Positions 36,448 through 43,840 of a stretch of 63,733 nt of DNA are shown piece after piece. The stretch is from Cupriavidus pauculus (GTDB lineage Bacteria; Pseudomonadota; Gammaproteobacteria; Burkholderiales; Burkholderiaceae), in NCBI RefSeq assembly GCF_008801835.1, contig NZ_VZOW01000030.1, positions 1-63,733 of the forward strand, given 5' to 3'. The position numbers were made by a program, and so were the translations under genes. Position 1 is the stretch's first letter. Every line of letters begins with the position of its first letter. The notes beneath the pieces are model-generated. The model worked only from the letters and a program-made list of their open reading frames with translations. It was not told where the DNA came from and ran no database searches.

Positions 36448-37146
36448 CTAGCACGATCGGCTGTAGACTTGCTTGACCCCGGCAATGTCGACTATTTTTA
36501 CATGTCGTTGACGAATTTGAATAAGGCCTGCTTCGGCAAAACGGGAGAACAGTCGGCTGACTGTTTCCAGTTTCAAGCCAAGGTAGCTGCCAATCTCTTC
36601 GCGGCTCATGCGGAGCACGAATTCGGTAGAAGAATATCCGCGCGCAGACAAGCGTTCAGACATGTTGATCAGAAAAGCGGCCAGTCTTTCCTCCGCGCGC
36701 ATCGAACCAAGCGTTATCAGCATAACTTGATCCTGCGTTATTTCCTTGCTCATCAGCCGCAAAAACTGATTCTGCAACGAAGGCAAATGATTCGACAAAG
36801 ATTGCAGGTCGTCATAGCGGATGACGCAGACTTCAGTGTCTTCGAGTGCGGTGGCATCGGACGCATGCTGCATTTCGCCGAGGCCGTCCAGCCCGATGAC
36901 TTCGCCAGGCAGGTGGAAGCCGGTAATTTGTGTTCGCCCGTCCTCCATTGTGACGTGCGTCTTCAGGGTGCCGAATCGGATGGCGTAGACGGCGGTGAGC
37001 GGTTCGCCCATTCGGTAGAGCGTTTCGCCTTTGTGGACTCGCACGCGCTCCTGCACAAGCGTATCCATCTTCGCCAGGTCTTGGTGCGACATCCCGACGG
37101 GCAAACAAAGCTGACCCATGGCACACGTGGAGCAACGGGGTGACAT
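36448..37146 (-). CDS. fnr: Oxygen-sensing transcription regulator FNR
   Basis: CRP/FNR-family activator with an oxygen-labile 4Fe-4S cluster. Cluster Cys are CSTCAMGQLC, and a fourth Cys lies exactly 93 residues after the third (EVCVI), the same distance as in E. coli FNR. Then TGFHLPGEVIGLDGLGE and the HTH LRMSREEIGSYLGLKLETVSRLFSRF. The start is uncertain: ATG 37146 (MSPRCSTC, 232 aa), TTG 37173, or ATG 37263; the last would overlap the divergent gene, so I use 37146. It should control the FNR boxes before ccoI and ccoN. Confidence 0.92.
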   Translation of the reverse strand: MSPRCSTCAMGQLCLPVGMSHQDLAKMDTLVQERVRVHKGETLYRMGEPLTAVYAIRFGTLKTHVTMEDGRTQITGFHLPGEVIGLDGLGEMQHASDATALEDTEVCVIRYDDLQSLSNHLPSLQNQFLRLMSKEITQDQVMLITLGSMRAEERLAAFLINMSERLSARGYSSTEFVLRMSREEIGSYLGLKLETVSRLFSRFAEAGLIQIRQRHVKIVDIAGVKQVYSRSC

Positions 37147-37256
37147 CTCGGTGACAGGTATAGAAGTAAGCAATTGAGGTGCTCGTTTGACTGCGCTTGT
37201 ATCGGGCGCGCGATGAGGCCATTTTACAATGCAGGTGACCCTGAAGCGAGGAACAG

Positions 37257-38033
37257 TTGCCATTTGGTGTGCTTTTAAGCGTTTTCCTTATTGCTCTGCT
37301 CGGTGGCATGCATTGCGCAGCCATGTGTGGAGGAATTGCTATTGTTGCTGAACAAAATCTGCAGCAGCAGGCGCCTGTTCTCGTCTATCGCAAACGCCAA
37401 CAGTGGCTGTTTGAATTGTGCGTTATGCATGCTGGGCGAATTACGACCTATATGTTGCTGGGTGCGCTGATGGGGGCGGTAGGCGGCGTAATATGGAAGC
37501 AGGATTTTTTGCCACTACAGCGATGGCTTTACGCGGGCGGCAGTGCATTGCTTGTGCTGACAGGTGTTTTCTTGCTGTTGGGTCGCACCCTCACGGCGAC
37601 GTGGATCGAGCGAACTGTCACGGCAGTCGCACAACGGAGTGGTGTCGTCGTTCGGGCGTTTGCCCGGTCGTGGCGCGGCGAGGCGCGTCAGGCGCTCCCC
37701 AATAATGGTGCGGCACCTTTTGTGCGTCGATGGATCATGGGCCTGGCCTGGGGCATCGTGCCGTGTGGCATGGTCTACAGCGCACTTAGTATTGCGTTGC
37801 TTGCGGGAAATGCAGTGTCGGGAGCGCTTGTCATGGCGGCGTTCGGTATCGGAACATTGCCTAATCTGCTCGTGATTTCGGGGCTTTCCGGCGCCCTTCG
37901 TCAGCTCCTGCGCAAGCGTGGCGTCAGGACCGTGGCCGCGCTGGTGGTGATTGGCTTCGGACTGGCGGGAATGGTGCGCGCCGCGTGGCTTCCTGACATG
38001 TTGGCACAACACGGATTTTGCTTGGTGTTCTGA
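37257..38033 (+). CDS. Sulfite exporter TauE/SafE-family (UreH-like) membrane protein
   Basis: A 258-residue protein with about six membrane segments and the motif LGGMHCAAMCGG near the N-terminus, diagnostic of the HCxxMCGG group often found with cbb3 oxidase and copper genes. A TTG start at 37257 is preceded by GCGAGGA, four bases away; the next ATG (37308) would cut into the conserved motif. A second conserved block is GLAWGIVPCGMVYSAL. Probably a metal or thiol transporter involved in oxidase biogenesis. Divergent from fnr. Confidence 0.8.
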   Translation: MPFGVLLSVFLIALLGGMHCAAMCGGIAIVAEQNLQQQAPVLVYRKRQQWLFELCVMHAGRITTYMLLGALMGAVGGVIWKQDFLPLQRWLYAGGSALLVLTGVFLLLGRTLTATWIERTVTAVAQRSGVVVRAFARSWRGEARQALPNNGAAPFVRRWIMGLAWGIVPCGMVYSALSIALLAGNAVSGALVMAAFGIGTLPNLLVISGLSGALRQLLRKRGVRTVAALVVIGFGLAGMVRAAWLPDMLAQHGFCLVF

Positions 38034-38576
38034 ATCAGCCACAACAGCCGGTTGCGGCGTGGGGCAGGAATGCCATACAATCGCGAGAACCACGGTATCG
38101 CATCGCGCCATGCTCGTGGCGTCGTCGAGCGGCGCTCCTTACACGGAGTGCCTGTTCAGGGCTCCCAGGGTCGGACATGCTGGAGCCACTCCCACAGTCC
38201 CATCCGGTTCGAATGACCTGGTCAAGCGGCCAGCGCTCATGTGGAAAACGACGCTAGATCAAGGCAAAGTTGCCTGTGCCGATATCAGTTGTTTCTTGCC
38301 GTCCTGGCCATCTTGCCCTGACGAATGTCCGCCTCGAAGGGAGAAGGCGCGACGCAAGAGGTCCGTTGGCCAGCGAAGCCTGCTGGTCTGGGCGATCTTC
38401 CTGCCGGACAGACCCGGCAAATCGATGCAAAAGACGAGGAGCTCGACGGCCCCGCAACCAGCAGGCGCGTCGGCTGCACGATGAGATGGCGGTGGCTTCG
38501 GCCTCGCTGTATCTGCAATCTCCGTTGCCCCGGGAATAGTTCGGGGCAGGTGCAAAGACAGGCTGCACGCAATCAC
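38034..38576. other. 543-bp region without a recognisable gene
   Basis: No frame on either strand looks protein-like. Two hairpins stand out: GGCGCTCC-TTACAC-GGAGTGCC (38131-38152) and GGCTCC...GGAGCC (38160-38187). An unassigned structured RNA is possible; I cannot match it to a known class. Confidence 0.5.
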
Positions 38577-39578
38577 ATGAATACCCAAGAGGCGAAGATC
38601 GTCCTCGAGACCGCGCTGATCTGTGCGCAGGAACCGCTGCGTGTCGGCGATCTGAGGCGGCTATTTTCCGACGATGTTGGCGCAGACACCATTCGGGTTC
38701 TGCTGGATGAACTTCGCCAGGACTGGCAGCGGCGCGGCGTCGAACTGGTCGCGTTGGCCAGCGGGTGGCGCTTTCAGAGCCGCCCTGAAATGCGGGAGTT
38801 CCTGGATCGACTGAACCCGGAGAAGCCGCCCAAGTACTCGCGGGCCGTCATGGAGACGCTGGCAATCATCGCCTACCGTCAGCCGGTAACGCGCGGCGAC
38901 ATCGAGGAGATCCGCGGTGTCACAGTCAGTACCGACGTGGTGAAAAAGCTCGAGGACCGGAGCTGGATCGAGGTGATCGGACATCGGGACGTGCCCGGGC
39001 GCCCGGCGTTGTATGCAACGACCAAGGCGTTTCTTGACGATCTGGGCTTGCGGTCACTCGATGAACTGCCTCCGCTGGAAGATGCGCAGGCACAGGCGCA
39101 GGCGGCATTGCTCGACCAGCAGGCCATCGATTTCGAGGATGTAGCCACGGCAAATCCTCCGGTCGGCGACGAGGAAACGTTCGCAGAACCTGACAAGCCT
39201 GAGACACAGCCGGAAGCGGATGGCCAAGACGATGCTGTCGCCGTGGCAGCGGAGGGCCATGATACGCCGGGCGCCACGGCGCAGGCCGCGGTTTCGCATG
39301 GCGCCGTCCCGGAACCTCGTGTCGATCAGCCAGAGAATTCCCAGGCGCACGGGCCGTTTGCGGCCGAAAGCGAAAGTCACGGCGCCAGGCAGGACGAACA
39401 AACCAATCGCGTTTCGCAAGGTCCCGAATTGAACGGACACGCCGAGAACGCGCCGTTGGCCCAGGCCAACGGATTCCACGTGGACACCGAAACTTCCGAC
39501 GAGGAAGTTTCCGACGGTTCAGGGCAGGGCGCTGACATGCCGCTCCCGGCCGAAGACGACGAACGCGTGTCCAACTGA
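38577..39578 (+). CDS. scpB: Segregation and condensation protein ScpB
   Basis: Kleisin-interacting (kite) subunit of the SMC-ScpAB condensin. The ATG at 38577 gives MNTQEAKIVLETALICAQEP, the canonical start; a longer in-frame opening upstream reads as non-coding. Two winged-helix domains occupy about residues 1-185, with PPKYSRAVMETLAIIAYRQPVTRGDIEEIRG as the conserved core. The remaining ~150 residues are acidic, Gln/Ala-rich and probably disordered, so at 333 aa it is well above the usual ~200-250. rluB follows after 19 bp. Confidence 0.93.
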   Translation: MNTQEAKIVLETALICAQEPLRVGDLRRLFSDDVGADTIRVLLDELRQDWQRRGVELVALASGWRFQSRPEMREFLDRLNPEKPPKYSRAVMETLAIIAYRQPVTRGDIEEIRGVTVSTDVVKKLEDRSWIEVIGHRDVPGRPALYATTKAFLDDLGLRSLDELPPLEDAQAQAQAALLDQQAIDFEDVATANPPVGDEETFAEPDKPETQPEADGQDDAVAVAAEGHDTPGATAQAAVSHGAVPEPRVDQPENSQAHGPFAAESESHGARQDEQTNRVSQGPELNGHAENAPLAQANGFHVDTETSDEEVSDGSGQGADMPLPAEDDERVSN

Positions 39579-39597
39579 ACAACATGCAACATCGATA

Positions 39598-41469
39598 GTG
39601 AATACTTTGTCTGATTCCGCTGAGCAAGACGTCCGCCAGCCGGACGTGCCGGGAGACTCCGGCGCGACCCCTGATGCTGGCAATGGTGCCGATGGAGCGC
39701 CGCGCCGCAAGGGGCTTCGCCGTGGTTTGCGCAATCTGGTGGCGTCGCGCCGCCAGGGTTCGAAGGATCGTGAAGGGCGCGATCCGGGCCAGGGCGATGC
39801 TGTCGACGTCGCGCCTGCCGAAGCGCCTGTCGAGGCATCCGCCGGCGCACCCCGCAAGCGCGGACGCCGCAAGCCGGCAGCCGGTGCCGAGGCTGGCGCA
39901 CAGGCGCCCAGCGCGCCTGAAGTCGCTGCAGGCGAGACGCAAGCGGACGGCCGTGGGCAGCGCAGGCGCCGCCAGCCGCCGCAACGCAAGGCTGCACTCG
40001 TCGATGGCGAGAACCGGCCCGCTGCCCAGCAACCCGGCAGACGCAACAAGGGCGGTCAGCGCAAGACGCAACCGGGCCAGAGCCGGCCAAACGACAAATC
40101 CGAGCAACGCGGGGGCGAAAAGTCGCCGCGGTCGGCCGCGGGCACTGGCAATGCGCCAAAGTCGGCGGCCGGAGCCGAAGATCTGTTCCGCTTCGTAATT
40201 TCGGGGCAGTTCGACCAGGAAGAGATGGTCGTTCCGCGGACCAAGGTCAAGCCGGTACGCGAACTGACGTCGGACGACGATGCACCGAAGCTGCACAAGG
40301 TGCTGGCCGAAGGTGGTCTCGGATCGCGGCGCGAGATGGAGGAGCTGATCCTTCAAGGGCGGGTGTCCGTCAACGGTCTGCCGGCGCATATCGGGCAACG
40401 GATTCTGCCGACCGATCAGGTGCGCGTGAATGGCAAGCTGATTCACCGCAAGGTGTCGACAAAGCCGCCGCGCGTGCTGCTGTATCACAAGCCGTCGGGC
40501 GAAATTGTCAGCCAGTCGGATCCGGAAGGCCGTCCGACCGTGTTCGACAACCTGCCGCGCATCAAGAACGGCAAGTGGGTGGCCGTGGGTCGTCTGGACT
40601 TCAATACCGAAGGACTGTTGATCTTCACCACTTCCGGCGATATCGCCAATCGATTTATGCATCCGCGCTATGGCATCGAGCGTGAATATGCGGTGCGCAC
40701 GCTGGGCGAACTGGCGGAGGCCGATCGCCAGCGCCTGCTGCACGGCATTCAGCTCGACGACGGCGAGGCCAATTTCTTGCGAATTGCGGACGGCGGCGGC
40801 GAGGGCGTGAACCAGTGGTATCACGTTGCGCTGACAGAAGGCCGGAACCGTGAGGTGCGGCGCATGTTCGAGGCGGTTGGGCTGACGGTGTCGCGTCTGA
40901 TCCGTACCCGCTACGGCCAATTCCTGCTGCCGCGAGGATTGAAGCGCGGCCGCTGGCAGGAGCTGGAAGCCACCGAGGTCCGCACGCTGATGAACGCCAT
41001 TGGCCTGAAGTCGCCGGCCAAGTCGGAGCAGTCCGGCGGCAAGGGCGCCACCAAGGTGGGCGGACGGAAACAGCGCACGGAAGCCGCGATTGCAGGGATG
41101 CCGATGCATACCGGCATGGACGGTCTGCCGCGCTTTGAGAAGAACGGTGGCAATCGCGGTGCCGGCGGCAGCGGCGGACGCGGTCAACCGGATCCGATGC
41201 AGACTTCGATGGGGTATATCCCATCGGGTCCTGCGCCGCTCACTTCGCATACGACGAAGTTTGGCGGCGGCGCCGGTGCCGGCGGCATGCGTGGCCCGGG
41301 CCTTGGCCGCGGTGGCCGCGCGGGAAACAACGCCGGCAATGCGGGCGGAAATCGCCCGCGTCGCGGCGGCGGTGGCGAAGTCAATGGAAATGTGATGCCA
41401 AAGGCCTCTAAGGGTGGCGGTGGCAGCAATCGCCGGCCGCGCGGCGGTGGCCGCGGCGGTCAGCGCTGA
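39598..41469 (+). CDS. rluB: 23S rRNA pseudouridine synthase RluB with long basic tails
   Basis: Makes pseudouridine at 23S rRNA position 2605 (E. coli numbering). A GTG start at 39598 is used. The first ~200 residues are Arg/Lys/Ala-rich; an S4 domain follows (LHKVLAEGGLGSRREMEELI), then the catalytic domain with VGRLDFNTEGLLIFTTSG (catalytic Asp334) and LTEGRNREVRRMFEAVG. The C-terminal ~130 residues are Gly/Arg-rich with RGG-like repeats ending GGRGGQR. At 623 aa it is about twice E. coli RluB (~290). Confidence 0.92.
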   Translation: MNTLSDSAEQDVRQPDVPGDSGATPDAGNGADGAPRRKGLRRGLRNLVASRRQGSKDREGRDPGQGDAVDVAPAEAPVEASAGAPRKRGRRKPAAGAEAGAQAPSAPEVAAGETQADGRGQRRRRQPPQRKAALVDGENRPAAQQPGRRNKGGQRKTQPGQSRPNDKSEQRGGEKSPRSAAGTGNAPKSAAGAEDLFRFVISGQFDQEEMVVPRTKVKPVRELTSDDDAPKLHKVLAEGGLGSRREMEELILQGRVSVNGLPAHIGQRILPTDQVRVNGKLIHRKVSTKPPRVLLYHKPSGEIVSQSDPEGRPTVFDNLPRIKNGKWVAVGRLDFNTEGLLIFTTSGDIANRFMHPRYGIEREYAVRTLGELAEADRQRLLHGIQLDDGEANFLRIADGGGEGVNQWYHVALTEGRNREVRRMFEAVGLTVSRLIRTRYGQFLLPRGLKRGRWQELEATEVRTLMNAIGLKSPAKSEQSGGKGATKVGGRKQRTEAAIAGMPMHTGMDGLPRFEKNGGNRGAGGSGGRGQPDPMQTSMGYIPSGPAPLTSHTTKFGGGAGAGGMRGPGLGRGGRAGNNAGNAGGNRPRRGGGGEVNGNVMPKASKGGGGSNRRPRGGGRGGQR

Positions 41470-41529
41470 CGAAGTGGGCGCGGAGGCGCCGCTGGCCGGC
41501 GCCTCTCCACCGCGGATCCCATGCGGCTT

Positions 41530-41558
41530 TTGCCTTTTGGACATAATCCGCGTATAAT
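41530..41558 (+). promoter_or_regulatory. Strong sigma-70 promoter of the rimP-nusA-infB operon
   Basis: -35 TTGCCT (41530-41535, 4/6), 17-bp spacer, perfect -10 TATAAT (41553-41558). Predicted start about 41565, some 230 nt before rimP. Confidence 0.85.
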
Positions 41559-41576
41559 CAAAGTCTATTCAAAAGT

Positions 41577-41690
41577 ATCATCCTTGGCTGGGATGGGCGA
41601 ATGATGGGCATTGCGCCCATTTTTTTTTGGTTCGCCCGTTCGTGCTTGCGGCTGTATTGCGTCACATGGCGCAGCGCTGGCAAGGATGAT
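41577..41690 (+). promoter_or_regulatory. Nested rimP leader RNA with internal intrinsic terminator
   Basis: Three concentric pairings: ATCATCCTTG (41577-41586) with CAAGGATGAT (41681-41690); GGGCGAA (41595-41601) with TTCGCCC (41631-41637); and terminator stem ATGGGC / GCCCAT (41604-41620) followed by a run of nine T (41620-41628). Transcripts starting about 41565 would meet the terminator after about 40-60 nt, so attenuation or a short stable RNA is likely. NusA autoregulation of this operon is known in E. coli. Confidence 0.65.
41604..41628 (+). terminator. Intrinsic terminator/attenuator in the rimP leader
   Basis: ATGGGC-ATTGC-GCCCAT with a nine-T tract; 6-bp stem, so of intermediate strength. 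It lies downstream of the rimP promoter rather than at the end of rluB alone. Confidence 0.75.
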
Positions 41691-41794
41691 GGGCAGGCGG
41701 GGCAGCCTACAGGTCGTCGTTTCGGAACTTCGATTCAGAACGTTGTGTTGTCCGGTACCTGCCAAGGTATTGAAAGCCACTACTCGGGATTACA

Positions 41795-42283
41795 GTGCAT
41801 CTGGCAGATTTGATCGAAACCACCCTTATCGGCATGGGCTACGAGTTGGTTGAGCTTGAGCGTGCCCCGGCCGGACTTCTGCGTGTCTATATCGATCAGC
41901 CTGAAACTGGCATCGTCATTGAGGATTGCGAGAAGGTCAGCCGCCAGCTCACGCACGTGCTGACTGTCGAGAACGTCGACTACGAGCGCCTCGAGGTGTC
42001 GTCGCCCGGTCTGGACCGGCCGCTCAAGAAGCTGGCCGACTTTGTCCGCTTCGCGGGCGATGAAGCCAGGGTGACGTTGCGTCTGCCAGTCAATGGCCAG
42101 AAGAATTTCGTCGGTATTCTGCGCGAACCCACGGGCGAGGCCGGGGACGAGAAGATCGGACTGGAATTCGAGGGCAAGGATGGCCCGGCACTGCTGGAAT
42201 TCACCATATCCGACGTCGATAAGGCACGCCTGGTGCCTGTCATCGACTTCAAGGGAAATCAAAGAAAAGGGAACAAGCAATGA
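41795..42283 (+). CDS. rimP: Ribosome maturation factor RimP
   Basis: Assists 30S subunit maturation. 162 residues from a GTG start. Characteristic segments: GYELVELERAPAGLLRVYID, GIVIEDCEKVSRQLTHVLTVE and LEVSSPGLDRPLKKLADF. First gene of rimP-nusA-infB; its stop overlaps the nusA ATG by four bases (ATGA), giving translational coupling. Confidence 0.95.
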   Translation: MHLADLIETTLIGMGYELVELERAPAGLLRVYIDQPETGIVIEDCEKVSRQLTHVLTVENVDYERLEVSSPGLDRPLKKLADFVRFAGDEARVTLRLPVNGQKNFVGILREPTGEAGDEKIGLEFEGKDGPALLEFTISDVDKARLVPVIDFKGNQRKGNKQ

Positions 42284-43755
42284 GCCGCGAAGTTCTGTTG
42301 CTCGTCGACGCGCTTGCGCGCGAGAAGAACGTCGACAAGGATGTGGTGTTCGGTGCGCTGGAGGCAGCGCTTGCCTCGGCCACCAAGAAACGTTTCGAGG
42401 AAGACGTGGACATCCGCGTCCATATCGACCGCGAATCCGGTGAGCACGAAACGTTCCGCCGTTGGCTTGTCGTCCCGGACGAGCAAGGCCTGCAGGAACC
42501 AGACAAGCAGATTCTGCTGTTCGAAGCGCGTGAACAGAATCCGGACATCCAGCTCGACGACTTTATCGAAGAGCAGATCGAATCCGTCGAATTTGGCCGT
42601 ATCGGTGCGCAGGCCGCCAAGCAGGTGATCCTGCAGCGCATCCGCGACGCGGAACGCGAACAGATTCTTAACGATTACCTGGATCGCGGCGAGAAGATCA
42701 TGACCGGAACGGTCAAGCGCGCCGACAAGAAGGGGCTCATCGTGGAATCGGGCCGCGTGGAAGCGCTGCTGGCGCGCGATCAGATCATTCCGAAGGAAAA
42801 TCTGCGCACCGGCGATCGCGTACGCGCCTATATCCTCAATGTGGACCGCGCTGCGCGTGGCCCGCAGATCGAACTGTCGCGTACGGCGCCTGACTTCCTG
42901 ATCAAGCTGTTCGAAAATGAAGTGCCCGAGATGGAGCAAGGGCTGCTGGAGATCAAGGCGGCGGCTCGTGATCCGGGCGTGCGCGCCAAGATCGCCGTGG
43001 TCGCGCATGACAAGCGTATCGATCCGATCGGCACGTGCGTCGGTGTGCGCGGTACGCGCGTGACCGCGGTGCGCAACGAAATCGGCGGCGAAGCCGTAGA
43101 TATCGTGCTGTGGTCGGAAGATCCGGCGCAGTTCGTGATCGGCGCGCTGGCGCCGGCGCAGGTGCAGTCGATCGTGGTGGACGAGGAAAAGCACAGCATG
43201 GACGTGGTGGTCGACGAGGAAAACCTCGCCATCGCCATCGGTCGCAGCGGTCAGAACGTACGCCTGGCGTCGGAGCTGACTGGCTGGCAGATCAACATCA
43301 TGACGCAGGAAGAATCGGCGCAGAAACAGGCCGAGGAAAGCGAAGTCGTGCGCAAGCTGTTCATGGCCAAGCTGGACGTGGACGAGGAAGTGGCGGATAT
43401 CCTGATTGAAGAGGGTTTCTCCACGCTGGAAGAAGTGGCCTACGTACCCATCAGTGAAATGATGGAAATCGAGGCGTTTGACGAAGATACCGTCACCGAG
43501 CTGCGCAATCGCGCCCGCGATGCGCTGCTGACGATGGAACTGGCCCGGGAAGAAAAGGTGGAAGAGGTGTCGCAGGATCTGCGTTCGCTCGACGGCCTGA
43601 CCCCCGAGCTGATCGGCAAGTTGGCCGAAGGCAACATTCACACGCGCGACGATCTGGCCGAACTGGCCGTCGACGAACTGGTCGAGATGGCCGGTGTCAG
43701 CGAGGATGACGCCAAGGCGCTGATCATGAAAGCACGGGAACATTGGTTTAACTGA
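42280..43755 (+). CDS. nusA: Transcription termination/antitermination protein NusA
   Basis: Binds RNA polymerase and nascent RNA, modulating pausing, termination and antitermination. 491 residues, full length. N-terminal polymerase-binding domain (about 1-130), S1 (about 135-200), KH1/KH2 (about 200-345; VRGTRVTAVRNEIGGE, IGRSGQNVRLASELTG), and two C-terminal acidic repeats with helix-hairpin-helix (LIEEGFSTLEEVAYVP; LAEGNIHTRDDLAELAVDEL). It may act on the terminator in its own operon leader. Confidence 0.97.
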   Translation: MSREVLLLVDALAREKNVDKDVVFGALEAALASATKKRFEEDVDIRVHIDRESGEHETFRRWLVVPDEQGLQEPDKQILLFEAREQNPDIQLDDFIEEQIESVEFGRIGAQAAKQVILQRIRDAEREQILNDYLDRGEKIMTGTVKRADKKGLIVESGRVEALLARDQIIPKENLRTGDRVRAYILNVDRAARGPQIELSRTAPDFLIKLFENEVPEMEQGLLEIKAAARDPGVRAKIAVVAHDKRIDPIGTCVGVRGTRVTAVRNEIGGEAVDIVLWSEDPAQFVIGALAPAQVQSIVVDEEKHSMDVVVDEENLAIAIGRSGQNVRLASELTGWQINIMTQEESAQKQAEESEVVRKLFMAKLDVDEEVADILIEEGFSTLEEVAYVPISEMMEIEAFDEDTVTELRNRARDALLTMELAREEKVEEVSQDLRSLDGLTPELIGKLAEGNIHTRDDLAELAVDELVEMAGVSEDDAKALIMKAREHWFN

Positions 43756-43840
43756 GGGACACGCCGGGGTTTCGCGACCCTGGCGCGCTTTCCGCATACA
43801 AATTGTCCCGACGTAGAAACCGAGCATTGAAAGGGTTTGA

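Larger units (their letters stand above)
41470..41794 (+). other. 325-bp rluB-rimP intergenic region
   Basis: No gene seen. It holds a strong sigma-70 promoter, a terminator hairpin and nested long-range pairings listed separately. Confidence 0.8.

Noticed and set aside
38206..38214. tRNA-like T-loop (GGTTCGAAT)
   Set aside because: No flanking 5-bp T-stem, acceptor or anticodon arm can be drawn.
38325..38576. N-terminal extension of ScpB
   Set aside because: The extra residues are Cys/Trp/Arg-rich and unlike ScpB; the canonical start is at 38577.
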